Shown here: one piece after another, positions 28,606-39,783 of the stretch | How the letters are laid out: every line of letters begins with the position of its first letter | Numbering within the stretch: the stretch's first letter is position 1 | The notes under the pieces: generated by a model | The model's database searches: none | The model's input: only the letters and a program-made list of their open reading frames with translations | What the model was told of the DNA's origin: nothing | Source: an uncultured Cellvibrio sp. | GTDB taxonomy: Bacteria; Pseudomonadota; Gammaproteobacteria; Pseudomonadales; Cellvibrionaceae | Assembly (NCBI GenBank): GCA_946481095.1 | Contig: CAMLML010000020.1 | Location: 1-62,097, forward strand | Length of the DNA: 62,097 bases | Reading direction: 5' to 3' | Translations under genes and position numbers: made by a program

Positions 28606-29535
28606 ATGTCCAGATTGTTTCTTCTTGCAATAATCGTTTGTTTTTCAACGGCGGTTATTGCCCAGCCTGCTGCTCTGGATCCTTCCGTCGCTGATTTGCT
28701 AAAAAAAATGTCTGAAAAACCTCGTGAAATAAATTACGAAGGTATATTTACTTATCAACACAAAGATAATCCCGGCTTGCAGACATTCCGCGTTTTGCAT
28801 TGGCATGACGGTGAGATGAGCTATGATCGTCTGCAGCACCTGAATGGTCCCGAGCGCGAAATTTCACGTAAAGGTGCAATCGGTGATTGTGAGTCCATAG
28901 GCGACAAACTCAGGCAAGGAAAAATGACAGCAATAAATGATGTTGTCAGTCAAATGACGGATTATCACTTTGAATTACGTGATAAGGAGCGTATTGCAGG
29001 CCGTGTGGCAACAGTGTTGCTCGCAGTGCCAAAAGATCAATTTCGTTATTCCTATTTTTTCAGTATTGATGATGAGACCGGATTAATTTTGAAAGTCTGG
29101 CTGGTTGATGAAAAAGCACATGCAATGGAACGCTACCAATTTATGGAATTGAATTTAAATCCGGATCTGACCCGGATTGCCAATATTCCGCCCGCGACAA
29201 TTCATAAGACCTTACCTGTTAAATCCAATTGTGTTGCCCAGCAACAACCGGTTAATTGGCAGCTTGCCTGGGTCCCCAGTGGTTTTACTTTTGCGGGTGA
29301 GGGGCAGCCAAGGGAAAATCTCGAAATGTTGATGTTTACCGATGGGCTTGCCACTTTTTCAGTATTTATTGAACCAGCGGCCAAAACTATTCCGGAAGGT
29401 GTTGCCCAACGTGGCGCAACACTGGCAATGATGACCGGAATTGAATTTCAGGGGCAGGTTTTTCGCATCACGGTAGTGGGCGAAATTCCTGTTGTCACAG
29501 CACAGCGAATTGCACAGGGCATTACACATAAATAA
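28606..29535 (+). CDS. rseB: Sigma-E regulatory periplasmic protein RseB (MucB)
   Basis: Signal peptide at residues 1-19 (ends VIAQ), then a LolA-like N-terminal domain (REINYEGIFTYQHKDNPGLQ, VLHWHDGEMSYDRLQHLNGP) and a smaller C-terminal domain (VNWQLAWVPSGFTFAGEG; FSVFIEPAAK). RseB binds the RseA tail and protects it from DegS, and may sense mislocalised lipid or LPS. Length 309 is normal. It starts 9 bp after rseA, so it is cotranscribed. Confidence 0.93.
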   Translation: MSRLFLLAIIVCFSTAVIAQPAALDPSVADLLKKMSEKPREINYEGIFTYQHKDNPGLQTFRVLHWHDGEMSYDRLQHLNGPEREISRKGAIGDCESIGDKLRQGKMTAINDVVSQMTDYHFELRDKERIAGRVATVLLAVPKDQFRYSYFFSIDDETGLILKVWLVDEKAHAMERYQFMELNLNPDLTRIANIPPATIHKTLPVKSNCVAQQQPVNWQLAWVPSGFTFAGEGQPRENLEMLMFTDGLATFSVFIEPAAKTIPEGVAQRGATLAMMTGIEFQGQVFRITVVGEIPVVTAQRIAQGITHK

Positions 29536-29612
29536 TTAATACCATGATTTTTTAATAGCCCTATTTTGCAGTATGTTATTCTGGCGGCCAACTCAATCGA
29601 AGCCGTTTCTTT

Positions 29613-30896
29613 ATGCGCCTTATTTACAATCTATTCTTTTATTGCGTCATTCCTTTTGTGTTGTTGCGTTTATATTGGCGCTCTTTTTCTGTGCCGGGAT
29701 ATGCCAGACGTTGGCTGGAACGTTTTGGATTTGTAGCAAAACTTGCCAATGATAAAAAAATTATCTGGATCCACACAGTTTCTGTCGGTGAATTTCTGGG
29801 CGCATTACCATTAATTCGTGAATTACAAAAAAAACCACAATATCAAATTTGGGTAACTACAACGACAGTTACCGGTTCAGAACGTGTGTTAGCAACTTTG
29901 GCTGATTCAGTGCAACACTCTTATGCCCCTTATGATTTACCCGGTTCTGTTGCCCGTTTTATTCATCGAATAAAACCCGTCATGTTAATTATCATGGAAA
30001 CCGAGCTGTGGCCGAACACATTGGCCACGTGTAAAAACAATGCTATTCCTTCTATTTTGGTTAATGCGCGTTTATCTGAAAAATCAGCGAGGGGATATGC
30101 GCGTTTTTCTGGTTTGACCAGACCTATGTTGCAGGATTTAACTTTTGCTTTGGTGCAACAGGCAAATGACGCTGAGCGTTTTTATGCATTGGGGCTTACA
30201 CCAGAAAAAACACAGATCACCGGTAATATTAAATTTGATATTAGTCTTGATGAACAATTACAGCAAAAATCCCATCAGCTCAAATTGGATTGGGATATTT
30301 CGCAGCAGCGATTGGTTATTATTGCTGCCAGCACTCATCAGGGTGAAGATGAAATTATTCTGGATGCCTTTTCAAAAGTGCGCGCAGCGAATAATCCCTT
30401 TTGTAAATCAGCTCGTTTAATTTTGGTACCTCGTCATCCTGAACGTTTTGATTCGGTTGCGCAGTTAATCCAACAATCCGGTTGGAAAATGATACGACGC
30501 AGTCGAGCCGAATCACTGACTGATGCCGATGTGCTGCTCGGCGATACTATGGGCGAACTCATGTTGTTGTACGGTGTAAGTCAGATTGCATTCGTCGGCG
30601 GCAGTTTGGTGGAGCGGGGCGGGCATAACTTTATTGAGCCTGCGGCCTGGTCTTTACCATTACAAAGCGGTGAATATTTATTTAATTTTTCGGAAGTCTC
30701 AACTTTAATGCAAAATGCAAATGCCTTGGTTGTGGCTAAGAGTTCGGATGAATTAGCGAATGAATGGATTCATTTATTAAGTGATGAAGATTTGCGAAAT
30801 AAACGCGGACAAGCAGCCTATCAAGTGGTGGTGAATAATCGCGGGGCTTTGCAGAAAACTTTGGAAATTATTGAAAGATTTTTATCTGCCCCCTAA
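29613..30896 (+). CDS. waaA: 3-deoxy-D-manno-octulosonic acid (Kdo) transferase
   Basis: Inner-membrane-bound GT-B enzyme adding Kdo to lipid IVA in LPS synthesis. The N-terminal membrane anchor (about 5-22), IWIHTVSVGEFLGALPLIRE with the catalytic Glu region, IIMETELWPN, and the C-terminal nucleotide-sugar motif AFVGGSLVERGGHNFIEPAA are all present. The length of 427 fits. It ends against a palindromic repeat and converges with tolC. Confidence 0.96.
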   Translation: MRLIYNLFFYCVIPFVLLRLYWRSFSVPGYARRWLERFGFVAKLANDKKIIWIHTVSVGEFLGALPLIRELQKKPQYQIWVTTTTVTGSERVLATLADSVQHSYAPYDLPGSVARFIHRIKPVMLIIMETELWPNTLATCKNNAIPSILVNARLSEKSARGYARFSGLTRPMLQDLTFALVQQANDAERFYALGLTPEKTQITGNIKFDISLDEQLQQKSHQLKLDWDISQQRLVIIAASTHQGEDEIILDAFSKVRAANNPFCKSARLILVPRHPERFDSVAQLIQQSGWKMIRRSRAESLTDADVLLGDTMGELMLLYGVSQIAFVGGSLVERGGHNFIEPAAWSLPLQSGEYLFNFSEVSTLMQNANALVVAKSSDELANEWIHLLSDEDLRNKRGQAAYQVVVNNRGALQKTLEIIERFLSAP

Positions 30897-30936
30897 CCCT
30901 CTACCTTGATGGAGAGGGCGGGGGGGAGAGGGTGAG
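30889..30936. repeat. GC-rich palindromic repeat, family 2, between convergent waaA and tolC
   Basis: The CCCCCTAACCCTCT arm faces AGAGGGCGGGGGGGAGAGGG, in the 45-bp gap between two convergent genes, and overlaps the waaA stop. A bidirectional terminator function is plausible. Confidence 0.6.
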
Positions 30937-30941
30937 CAGAA

Positions 30942-32303
30942 TCACTCGTATTGCGAACGACTAACTTGTCTGTCTTTCATCAACCACTTATCAATTTCTT
31001 GCACATCAGCAGGCGTTAACATGCCGGCCACTTCGCGCAATTTGATGGTGTCGATTACATAATCGTAAAGTGCATCGGAATAATTGCGGCGTGCTTGATA
31101 CAAATTGCGTTGCGCCAACAAGACTTCAACCAAATTACGTGTACCCACTTCATAACCGGATTGCGTTGCTTCCAATGCAGATTGACTGGAAACAATCGCT
31201 TGCTTGCGCGCTTGTACTCGCGCAACACCGGTTTCAACTGACAAGTGAGATGCACGCGCACCTTGAATCACATCGCGTTGTGTTTTGTTGTAAGTTTCCT
31301 GTGCTTGAGTGTAAAGCGCATAGGCTTGACGACTGCCTGCTGATGTTCCACCGCCAGCATAAATGGGTACATCCAAACGAACACCAATCGTTGTACCATC
31401 GGTTTCTTCATCAAAATTATTACCTCGACTAATCCCATCACCACTGGAATCACCGTAGGAAACAGAAGCGCCTAGTGTTGGTAAATGTCTGGATTTTGCA
31501 GATTTTGCTCTGTCCAGTTGAGCATCTGCATTTAAACGCGATGCTTTTAGCCCGTAGTTATTTTTCAATGCAAATTCAACCCAATCAGCACGATTACTGG
31601 GCGTTGGTTCGACTACCGGAAAATTTGTCATTAGAGGTGCAACCTGATCTTCGGGTTGGCCAGTTAAAACTTCCAATGCTTCATAACTGATACTTAAATT
31701 TCCCAGAGCCTCCAGTTTGGCTGCTATTGCACTGTCATAAGCCGCTTGTGCTTCGTGAACTTCGGTAATGGCAGTCAGGCCGACATCAAAACGTTGTTTG
31801 GTTTGTTCCAATTGTTTTGCCAGGGCTTTTTCTTCCGCAAGACTCGCTTCCAAAATATCAACATTGCGCAACACATCGAAATAAGCGCTCGCAACACGAA
31901 CAATTAAACTTTGTTGATCAGCGCCGAATTGTGCTTCAGCTTGCTCGCTCAGTTTTTTACCTTGTTTGTAGGTGTACCAAGCGGACATATCAAATAATTT
32001 TTGATTCAGGGAAACATCCCAACCCTGGCTGTCTGAATCAGTCTTGAGAGTGGTGTTAGTCAGATTGTTGGTTGTTTCTTCATCTGTTTTGCCGATGGAA
32101 GCGCTGGCATTAATTTGTGGTAGCAAACTGGCGCGATTGAGAGTCTGGTATTCCTTGTCCGCATCATAACGGGCTTTATCAGCTTTTAATTGCGCATCAT
32201 TTTTCAGAGCTAACTCATAGACATCGAGCAAACTGTTGGCTTGAGTTGTTAATGGCAACAAAGTCATCAGGCCAATTAGCAAGCTGAGTTTGGTTTTCTT
32301 CAT
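30942..32303 (-). CDS. tolC: TolC-family outer-membrane channel protein
   Basis: Signal peptide MKKTKLSLLIGLMTLLPLTTQANS, then two repeats of the outer membrane efflux protein fold with long coiled helices (LDVYELALKNDAQLKADKAR; FDVGLTAITEVHEAQAAYDS; YEVGTRNLVEVLLAQRNLYQ). It forms a trimeric export duct for type I secretion and RND pumps, such as the one at 4259-8502. The 453-residue length is typical. In E. coli tolC adjoins the nudF cluster; here it is separated by transporter and thiamine genes. Confidence 0.95.
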   Translation of the reverse strand: MKKTKLSLLIGLMTLLPLTTQANSLLDVYELALKNDAQLKADKARYDADKEYQTLNRASLLPQINASASIGKTDEETTNNLTNTTLKTDSDSQGWDVSLNQKLFDMSAWYTYKQGKKLSEQAEAQFGADQQSLIVRVASAYFDVLRNVDILEASLAEEKALAKQLEQTKQRFDVGLTAITEVHEAQAAYDSAIAAKLEALGNLSISYEALEVLTGQPEDQVAPLMTNFPVVEPTPSNRADWVEFALKNNYGLKASRLNADAQLDRAKSAKSRHLPTLGASVSYGDSSGDGISRGNNFDEETDGTTIGVRLDVPIYAGGGTSAGSRQAYALYTQAQETYNKTQRDVIQGARASHLSVETGVARVQARKQAIVSSQSALEATQSGYEVGTRNLVEVLLAQRNLYQARRNYSDALYDYVIDTIKLREVAGMLTPADVQEIDKWLMKDRQVSRSQYE

Positions 32304-32734
32304 ATCAAGATCCTGTTAAGCACATCAAAGATAAGGCAGGGAGTGTAGCGGTTGCCTGAATTAAGGTCGAGCAAAGGTTATCAACCCGAAGGTTTCAGTG
32401 GAAAGTTACAAATGTAAGTATCACCATTTTGTTTACGATTCTTTAGTTAAACTTTGTACTCACAAAAGTCAGTCAATGGATAGACGACACAAAACTCTTT
32501 TTGGATTCAAATTTCCCCAAGTTTTCTTATTTTGATGCCAGCTTTTGTCAAAAACTGGCAGTTAGTTTGCTTTGCTCTATGGTTGTTTGTTAATCACATA
32601 CAAAGATCAGATTATTTGCTTCATTTCGACGCAGCTTTTATGATGCGCGCCCCTATTTTTAACGCAAATTTATCTTTTCGGCTCTTGCAAATGAAAAAAT
32701 AAAGCTGCACCCGACAATTTACAGTGAGAGACAT
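32304..32734. other. Intergenic region between tolC and nhaD
   Basis: A 431-bp AT-rich gap between divergent genes with no convincing reading frame. It should hold both promoters. The clearest structure is the inverted repeat at 32536-32560. GTGAGAGA just before ATG 32735 is the likely nhaD ribosome site. I saw no recognisable riboswitch. Confidence 0.6.
32536..32560. repeat. Inverted repeat upstream of nhaD
   Basis: TGCCAGCTTTT and AAAAACTGGCA are 11-bp arms with one mismatch and a 3-bp centre. Located 175 bp before nhaD and 233 bp before tolC, it could be a regulator site for either gene. Confidence 0.4.
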
Positions 32735-33991
32735 ATGCCGGAATTCCTGAGTTACATCTTGATTGCCTTTGCGATATTGGCGCTTTTGGGCGTGGTGTTT
32801 GAAGAGGTTATTCACATTAATAAAGCGAAAACCACACTATTTTTCGGGAGCTTATCCTGGCTGGTGATGTTTATGTTTGCCGGATCGGAAGCCAAACAAG
32901 AACATATATTGGAAAAGCTTGATCACAATTTGCTCGAAATCGCGACCCTCTGGTTATTTTTAATGGCGACTATGACCTTCGTGGCTTATCTCAACGCCAA
33001 AGGCATAGTCCAAGCCGTGGTGCAAAAAGCTTGTCCTGCGCAGATGACCAAGCGCAGTTTAATGTTGCTGGTTGCTTTATTTGCCATGACGCTTTCGATG
33101 GTGTGCGACAACGTAACCGCAACTTTGGTGACACTGGGACTGGTGCATGCGTTTGATGTTGATCAACGCACGCGAATCAAATTGGCGGTGTTGGTGGTGT
33201 TTGCCGTCAACTCGGGTGGTGTTGCCCTGATCACGGGTGACGTGACCACCTTGATGATCTTCCTTTCCGGCAATGTCACCATGCCGCAATTGTTGTTGCT
33301 CTGGATACCGGCAATTGCGGGCGTGATGGTATTGGCCATGTTGATGTTCCCCGGTGTATCCGGCCAGGTGGCGACCGAAAAATCCACCAAGGTATTTACC
33401 GGCATGGATTGGGCAATTGTGGGGACCTTTTTCAGCACTATCGCCTGTACCATGCTGTTTAACTTTTTCTTTCACGTGCCGCCGGTGCTGACCTTTTTGG
33501 TTGGCTTGTCGATTATGTTTTTGATCGGCCAATTTATGCACATGGCAGATGACGAAATTAAAATTCTCGAATATGTCCGTCAGATCGAATACGAAACACT
33601 CTTGTTTTTCCTCGGGATTTTATTGTTGGTCGGCATGTTAAAAGAAATTGGTACGCTGGATATGCTCACCAGTTTCTATGCGCAAACCGCACCGCAATAC
33701 GCTAACTACATGATGGGTTTGTTCTCGGCCTTGATTGATAACGTACCTTTGACGGCGGCTTTATTAAAATCCGAACCTGTATTGCAAACGCCTGAGTGGT
33801 TAGCTTTGACTTATGGTGTTGGCGTGGGCGGTTCATTACTCGCGATTGGTTCTGCAGCGGGTATTATCGCCATGAGCAAAGTCAAAGGGCTGACCTTTGG
33901 TGCTTTCTTACGTTACACACCGCTGGTGTTTGTTGCTTATACAACCGGTTATTTGGTCGCTTATGTGTTGGCCAATGCTGTTTTTGGTTAG
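32735..33991 (+). CDS. nhaD: Na+/H+ antiporter NhaD
   Basis: Polytopic inner-membrane protein of 418 residues with about 12 helices, of the ion-transporter superfamily. Family segments include LALLGVVFEEVIHINKAKTT, MTLSMVCDNVTATLVTLGLV, NSGGVALITGDVTTLMIFLS and SALIDNVPLTAALLKSEP. It exports Na+ or Li+ against protons, mostly at alkaline pH. It is followed by a terminator and a second antiporter, suggesting a sodium-handling locus. GTGAGAGA before ATG is the ribosome site. Confidence 0.94.
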   Translation: MPEFLSYILIAFAILALLGVVFEEVIHINKAKTTLFFGSLSWLVMFMFAGSEAKQEHILEKLDHNLLEIATLWLFLMATMTFVAYLNAKGIVQAVVQKACPAQMTKRSLMLLVALFAMTLSMVCDNVTATLVTLGLVHAFDVDQRTRIKLAVLVVFAVNSGGVALITGDVTTLMIFLSGNVTMPQLLLLWIPAIAGVMVLAMLMFPGVSGQVATEKSTKVFTGMDWAIVGTFFSTIACTMLFNFFFHVPPVLTFLVGLSIMFLIGQFMHMADDEIKILEYVRQIEYETLLFFLGILLLVGMLKEIGTLDMLTSFYAQTAPQYANYMMGLFSALIDNVPLTAALLKSEPVLQTPEWLALTYGVGVGGSLLAIGSAAGIIAMSKVKGLTFGAFLRYTPLVFVAYTTGYLVAYVLANAVFG

Positions 33992-34010
33992 GTTTACTGC
34001 TCATCTTGTC

Positions 34011-34037
34011 AAAAACCGGGTTTATCCCGGTTTTTTT
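34011..34037 (+). terminator. Rho-independent terminator after nhaD
   Basis: AAAAACCGGG-TTTAT-CCCGGTTTTTTT forms a 10-bp stem with a U tract, 20 bp after the nhaD stop. Confidence 0.9.
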
Positions 34038-34119
34038 GTAAAAAAATTACAGCGATTTTATAAAATTCCGACTGAAAAAAGTTGAGCATGGCGCACCTCT
34101 TTTTTTATGTGGATTAACC

Positions 34120-35355
34120 ATGTCTTCCCTCGATATCGCCAAACTTGATCTGATGTACGTCGGCATCATCATATTCACCGGTTTACTCGGTGGTGTTCTC
34201 GCTAAAAAAATCAAAGTCCCCGATATAGTATTGTTTCTATTAATCGGTATCGCCCTTGGCCCATCGGTCGGCGGCATTTTGCATGTGCCCGCCGACTCCA
34301 CTATGAATCAGCTGATTCTCACTATTGGTGCTTGTTATTTGTTGTTTGAAGGCGGGGCGACTTTGCGTTTCGCCGTGTTAAAAGAAATTTGGATCAGCCT
34401 TTCAATCATCGCCACTATTGGCGTTTTGATCACTGGCGCTATCACCGCAACGGCTGCCGTCTGGATGGGAATCCCACTGGCGATTGCGCTGGTTTTAGGT
34501 GCACTAACTGCTTCAACAGACCCTGCGACTCTGGTACCGATTTTCAAACAAGTGCCGATTAAAGATCGTGTGTCACAAACGGTGATGAGTGAATCTGCGT
34601 TGAACGATGCCATGGGTGCAATCGCCACTTTTGCGGTAGTGAGTTATGTGATGGGTACCGGCGGAGGTTTTAGTCTTACCCATTCACTGGGTGAATTGGC
34701 TTATGAAGCAGGTGTAGGTTTGTTGTTGGGTGCTGTGGTTGGATATGTCGCGGCGTTTTTAATGGCGCACAACAGTTTTGGCATCTTCCGTGGTGTAACA
34801 CCCTTTGTAATTATTTTGGCGGTGATTACGGTGTATTTATTGGCGGACCATGTTCACGCATCGGGTTTTATGGCGGTATTTACTTGCGGTGTGATGATCG
34901 GTAATAAGAATACTTTTGGCTTGCCACTGGACGATCACGAACACGAATATCTTGAAGATTATGTTGGCAATACCGCGCTCTTAATGCGCATGTTTATTTT
35001 CATCCTGTTGGGGTCACAAGTGGATTTCCATTTGTTAAAAGAATATTTGGGCGTTGGTTTGGCATTGTTGGTGGTTTTCATTTTTATCGCTCGCCCTGTG
35101 ACGGTATTTATTTGCGCAGGCCCGGATCGTCGTGCCAAGTGGACTTGGAAAGAATTGGTCTTTATGAGCTGGACTCGCGAAACCGGCGTAATCCCCGCAG
35201 CATTAGTGGGTATTTTGGCGGGCATGAAAGTACCGGGCATTGATGTTGTGGGTGCAATCACTTTTATTTTTATTCTCGGAACCATTTTAATTCAGGCCCC
35301 AACCACAGCTTTATTAGCGGGCAAATTGGGCCTGTTGAAATCCCAGGAAAAATAA
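34120..35355 (+). CDS. CPA1-type Na+(K+)/H+ antiporter
   Basis: An integral membrane protein of 411 residues with about 12 helices. LLGGVLAKKIKVPDIVLFLL, GACYLLFEGGATLRFAVLKE and GALTASTDPATLVPIFKQVP, with conserved charges in helix 5 (SESALNDAMGAI), are typical of the NhaP/CPA1 cation:proton antiporters. There is no C-terminal TrkA or RCK domain. Together with NhaD it likely serves sodium or pH homeostasis. Ion selectivity cannot be told from sequence. Confidence 0.92.
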   Translation: MSSLDIAKLDLMYVGIIIFTGLLGGVLAKKIKVPDIVLFLLIGIALGPSVGGILHVPADSTMNQLILTIGACYLLFEGGATLRFAVLKEIWISLSIIATIGVLITGAITATAAVWMGIPLAIALVLGALTASTDPATLVPIFKQVPIKDRVSQTVMSESALNDAMGAIATFAVVSYVMGTGGGFSLTHSLGELAYEAGVGLLLGAVVGYVAAFLMAHNSFGIFRGVTPFVIILAVITVYLLADHVHASGFMAVFTCGVMIGNKNTFGLPLDDHEHEYLEDYVGNTALLMRMFIFILLGSQVDFHLLKEYLGVGLALLVVFIFIARPVTVFICAGPDRRAKWTWKELVFMSWTRETGVIPAALVGILAGMKVPGIDVVGAITFIFILGTILIQAPTTALLAGKLGLLKSQEK

Positions 35356-35365
35356 TTCCTCTTAC

Positions 35366-35388
35366 TCCTCCCCCTTGGGGAGGGGGTT
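35366..35388 (+). terminator. Hairpin terminator after the CPA1 antiporter
   Basis: CTCCCCCTTGGGGAGGGGGTTTT makes a short GC stem with a weak U tract about 10 bp after the stop and before the TPP riboswitch. Confidence 0.55.
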
Positions 35389-35427
35389 TTGGCTTTACTC
35401 TGTGAGACAACTCCAATAGACTGCCAA

Positions 35428-35522
35428 GCTTCTTGTCGGGGTGCTTTCGATAATCAACGAAGGCTGAGATATACCCGCAGACCTGATCCGGTTAGTACCG
35501 GCGTAGGGAACGAGAGCTTCTT
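35428..35522 (+). ncRNA. TPP riboswitch (THI element)
   Basis: The conserved core parts are all visible: GGGGTGC near 35439, GGCTGAGATATACCC at 35462-35476, and ACCTGATCCGGTTAGTACCG followed by GCGTAGGGAA to 35510. Outer complementary ends (AAGCTTC / GAGAGCTTC) can form helix P1. It lies 53 bp before thiD-thiC, so thiamine pyrophosphate binding should repress thiamine synthesis. Mechanism is probably block of translation or premature termination, not resolvable here. Confidence 0.95.
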
Positions 35523-35574
35523 CATCTTCTGATTAGCACCTCTCTTTCCGCGCCTCTCTTTTCAGCGGAATTTC

Positions 35575-36387
35575 ATGACTTCAAATGCAGTAACACCCAT
35601 AGCCTTGACCATTGCCGGTAGCGATTCCGGTGGCGGCGCCGGTATTCAGGCAGATTTAAAAACTTTTTCTGCTTTGGGTGTTTTCGGTTGCAGTGCGATT
35701 ACATCTTTAACTGCGCAAAATACGTTAGGTGTGCAGGGTGTATTTGCGGTGCCACCGCAATTTGTACAACAACAAATTCAATCTGTAATCAGCGATATTC
35801 ACATCGGTGCAATCAAAACCGGCATGTTGGCCAATGCCGATATTATTTTGGCTGTTGCTGAATCTTTAAAACATTATTCATCCATACCCATTGTGTTGGA
35901 CCCGGTAATGGTCGCCACCAGTGGTGATCGATTGTTAACGGAAGATGCGGTAGAAAATTTAATTAAAGATTTATTACCACTCGCGAGTTTAATTACACCC
36001 AATTTGCATGAAGCTGCTGTACTCTTGAATCAACCCTTGGCAAAAGATAAAAAAACCATGCAAGCGCAAGGTGAAAAAATTTTATCGCTGGGTGCAAAAG
36101 CCGTGTTGATGAAAGGTGGTCACGCCACTGATGATCAGGCGACAGATTTATTAATTACGCAATCTGGTACTGAAGTTTTTTCTACACCCAGATTGCACAC
36201 CAAAAACACTCACGGAACCGGATGCAGTTTGGCATCAGCCATTGCAGCAGGACTTGCAAAAAAATTATCGCTGCAGGATGCAGTGAAAGAAGCGAAAGAT
36301 TATTTACAAGGCGCATTGGCGGCCTCCAATCAATTGCAGATTGGAAAGGGCAGTGGGCCGGTGCATCATTTTTTTAGGTTTTATTAG
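35575..36387 (+). CDS. thiD: Hydroxymethylpyrimidine/phosphomethylpyrimidine kinase
   Basis: Ribokinase-fold enzyme that phosphorylates HMP and HMP-P for thiamine synthesis. The N-terminal motif TIAGSDSGGGAGIQADLKTF and the C-terminal anion-hole/catalytic motif HTKNTHGTGCSLASAIAAGL are complete in 270 residues. It is the first gene after the TPP riboswitch and upstream of thiC, the enzyme producing its substrate. Confidence 0.96.
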   Translation: MTSNAVTPIALTIAGSDSGGGAGIQADLKTFSALGVFGCSAITSLTAQNTLGVQGVFAVPPQFVQQQIQSVISDIHIGAIKTGMLANADIILAVAESLKHYSSIPIVLDPVMVATSGDRLLTEDAVENLIKDLLPLASLITPNLHEAAVLLNQPLAKDKKTMQAQGEKILSLGAKAVLMKGGHATDDQATDLLITQSGTEVFSTPRLHTKNTHGTGCSLASAIAAGLAKKLSLQDAVKEAKDYLQGALAASNQLQIGKGSGPVHHFFRFY

Positions 36388-38372
<1,985 letters not shown>

Positions 38373-38374
38373 TG

Positions 38375-38420
38375 GCCCTCACCCTGGCCCTCACCCTGGC
38401 CCTCTCCCGGAGGGAGAGGG
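38375..38420. repeat. GC-rich palindromic repeat, family 2, after thiC
   Basis: Tandem CCCTCACCCTGGC units followed by CCCTCTCCCGGAGGGAGAGGG, a 10-bp stem, directly after the thiC stop. Likely folds and may terminate transcription. It is abutted by the family 1 repeat. Confidence 0.65.
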
Positions 38421-38425
38421 GATAG

Positions 38426-38523
38426 CTCCTCCCTTTGAAAAAGGGAGGCGGGGGAGGGATTTAAAATGCTCAAATTTCCCGAGATTTTAAATCCCCCCTA
38501 ACCCCCCTTTTTCAAAGGGGGGG
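38426..38523. repeat. GC-rich palindromic repeat, family 1, full copy
   Basis: Near-identical to the copy at 103-221: CTCCCTTTGAAAAAGGGAGG arm, AT-rich centre, then complementary TTTTAAATCCCCCCTAACCC and CCCCCTTTTTCAAAGGGGGG. It ends 31 bp before nudF. Confidence 0.75.
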
Positions 38524-38554
38524 AAATAAAAAGCAAATTTCAGGAAATTAATTC

Positions 38555-39172
38555 ATGCTCCCAAAACCCCAATTCACTCGCGCCGATGTCGAAATTATTC
38601 GTGAAGAAAATATGTACAAACGTTTTTTTCGTGTCGATAAAATTTTTCTTCGTCACAAATTATTTGAAGGGGGTTGGGGCAAAGAAATTGGGCGTGAATT
38701 ATTTATGCGCGGCAATGCAGTGGCGGTGGTGCTTTATGATCCGATTACGGACAAAATCGGTATGGTAGAACAATTTCGTATAGGCGCCATGAATGAGGAA
38801 AACGGCCCCTGGCTTTATGAAGTGGTGGCTGGAATGATTGAAGAGGGCGAGCAACCCGAAGAAGTGGCGCGTCGCGAATTACTGGAAGAAGCCAACATCA
38901 GCCCCTATGCTATGGAATATATCTGCAACTATTTGTCCAGCCCGGGCGGAACAGATGAAAAATTGCATTTGTTTTGTGGTTTGAGTGATTTATCAACAGC
39001 GGGTGGGGTTTATGGTGTACCGGATGAAGGTGAAGATATTCGTGTACATGTGTTTGCCGCCGAAGATGTGTTAGGCTCGCTTTATTCCGGAGCATTTAAT
39101 AATGCGGCGGCGATTATATGTTTACAGTGGTTGCAAATGAATCGAGATCGTTTGCGTCGAACTTATAGTTGA
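38555..39172 (+). CDS. nudF: ADP-ribose pyrophosphatase NudF
   Basis: Nudix hydrolase of 205 residues cleaving ADP-ribose to AMP and ribose-5-phosphate. The Nudix box starts at GMIEEGEQPEEVARRELLEE. Upstream, GMVEQFRIGAMNEENGPWLYEVVAG fits the ADPRase subfamily. First of the conserved nudF-yqiB-cpdA-yqiA-parE series on one strand. Confidence 0.94.
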   Translation: MLPKPQFTRADVEIIREENMYKRFFRVDKIFLRHKLFEGGWGKEIGRELFMRGNAVAVVLYDPITDKIGMVEQFRIGAMNEENGPWLYEVVAGMIEEGEQPEEVARRELLEEANISPYAMEYICNYLSSPGGTDEKLHLFCGLSDLSTAGGVYGVPDEGEDIRVHVFAAEDVLGSLYSGAFNNAAAIICLQWLQMNRDRLRRTYS

Positions 39173-39182
39173 ATAAGAGTTT

Positions 39183-39683
39183 ATGCTGATTAAATCGATA
39201 CAGTCTGAAGATTTTTCCCGGTTAATGCTGAAAGAGCGTTACAAGGTCGATTTTCCGGCACAAATGGCTGAGTGTGAAGCGAATTATTATCGGCTTATCA
39301 AACTGATCGGCGACTATTCAGAAGACAGTTATCGGTTTCTGATACAGCGTGGCCAGCATCAATGGTTACAGTTATTGTCCATTTTGGAGCGGTCTCCTTA
39401 CACTACTACTTTGTGCTGGCGTCAGCTGCCTTTGTTCCATACATCTCCCTGGTTATCTTCCCCCAAACTTACAATAAGGCTTTATCAGGATGCTCAATTG
39501 GCTGAGGTTCTTGCCTGGGAAGGGCACAGACGCTTGCGCCCACGTTATGAATATCCCAATAAAGCCATGTACCTGGCAGACGAAAAAAGACAACTAAACC
39601 GGTTTTTATCTGAGTGGCTGGATCTATGTCTTGCCCAGGGGCAAATGGCGGATTTGCAATTTGTGACGAACCAATCTTTGTGA
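39183..39683 (+). CDS. yqiB: DUF1249 family protein YqiB
   Basis: 166 residues starting 10 bp after nudF. ANYYRLIKLIGDYSEDSYRF and ARLYQDAQLAEV-like (TIRLYQDAQLAEVLAWEGHR) plus YEYPNKAMYLADEKRQLNRF segments are the DUF1249 signature. The function is unknown; it is nearly always between nudF and cpdA in gammaproteobacteria. Confidence 0.92.
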   Translation: MLIKSIQSEDFSRLMLKERYKVDFPAQMAECEANYYRLIKLIGDYSEDSYRFLIQRGQHQWLQLLSILERSPYTTTLCWRQLPLFHTSPWLSSPKLTIRLYQDAQLAEVLAWEGHRRLRPRYEYPNKAMYLADEKRQLNRFLSEWLDLCLAQGQMADLQFVTNQSL

Positions 39684-39783
39684 GAAAACCGACTGGCAGA
39701 AACTCGAAATAGCGTATATCGTTGATAGCAGTTTTAGTCCTCTTTTAATCCCTTTTGGAATAGGCGCTTATTAGACAAACAAG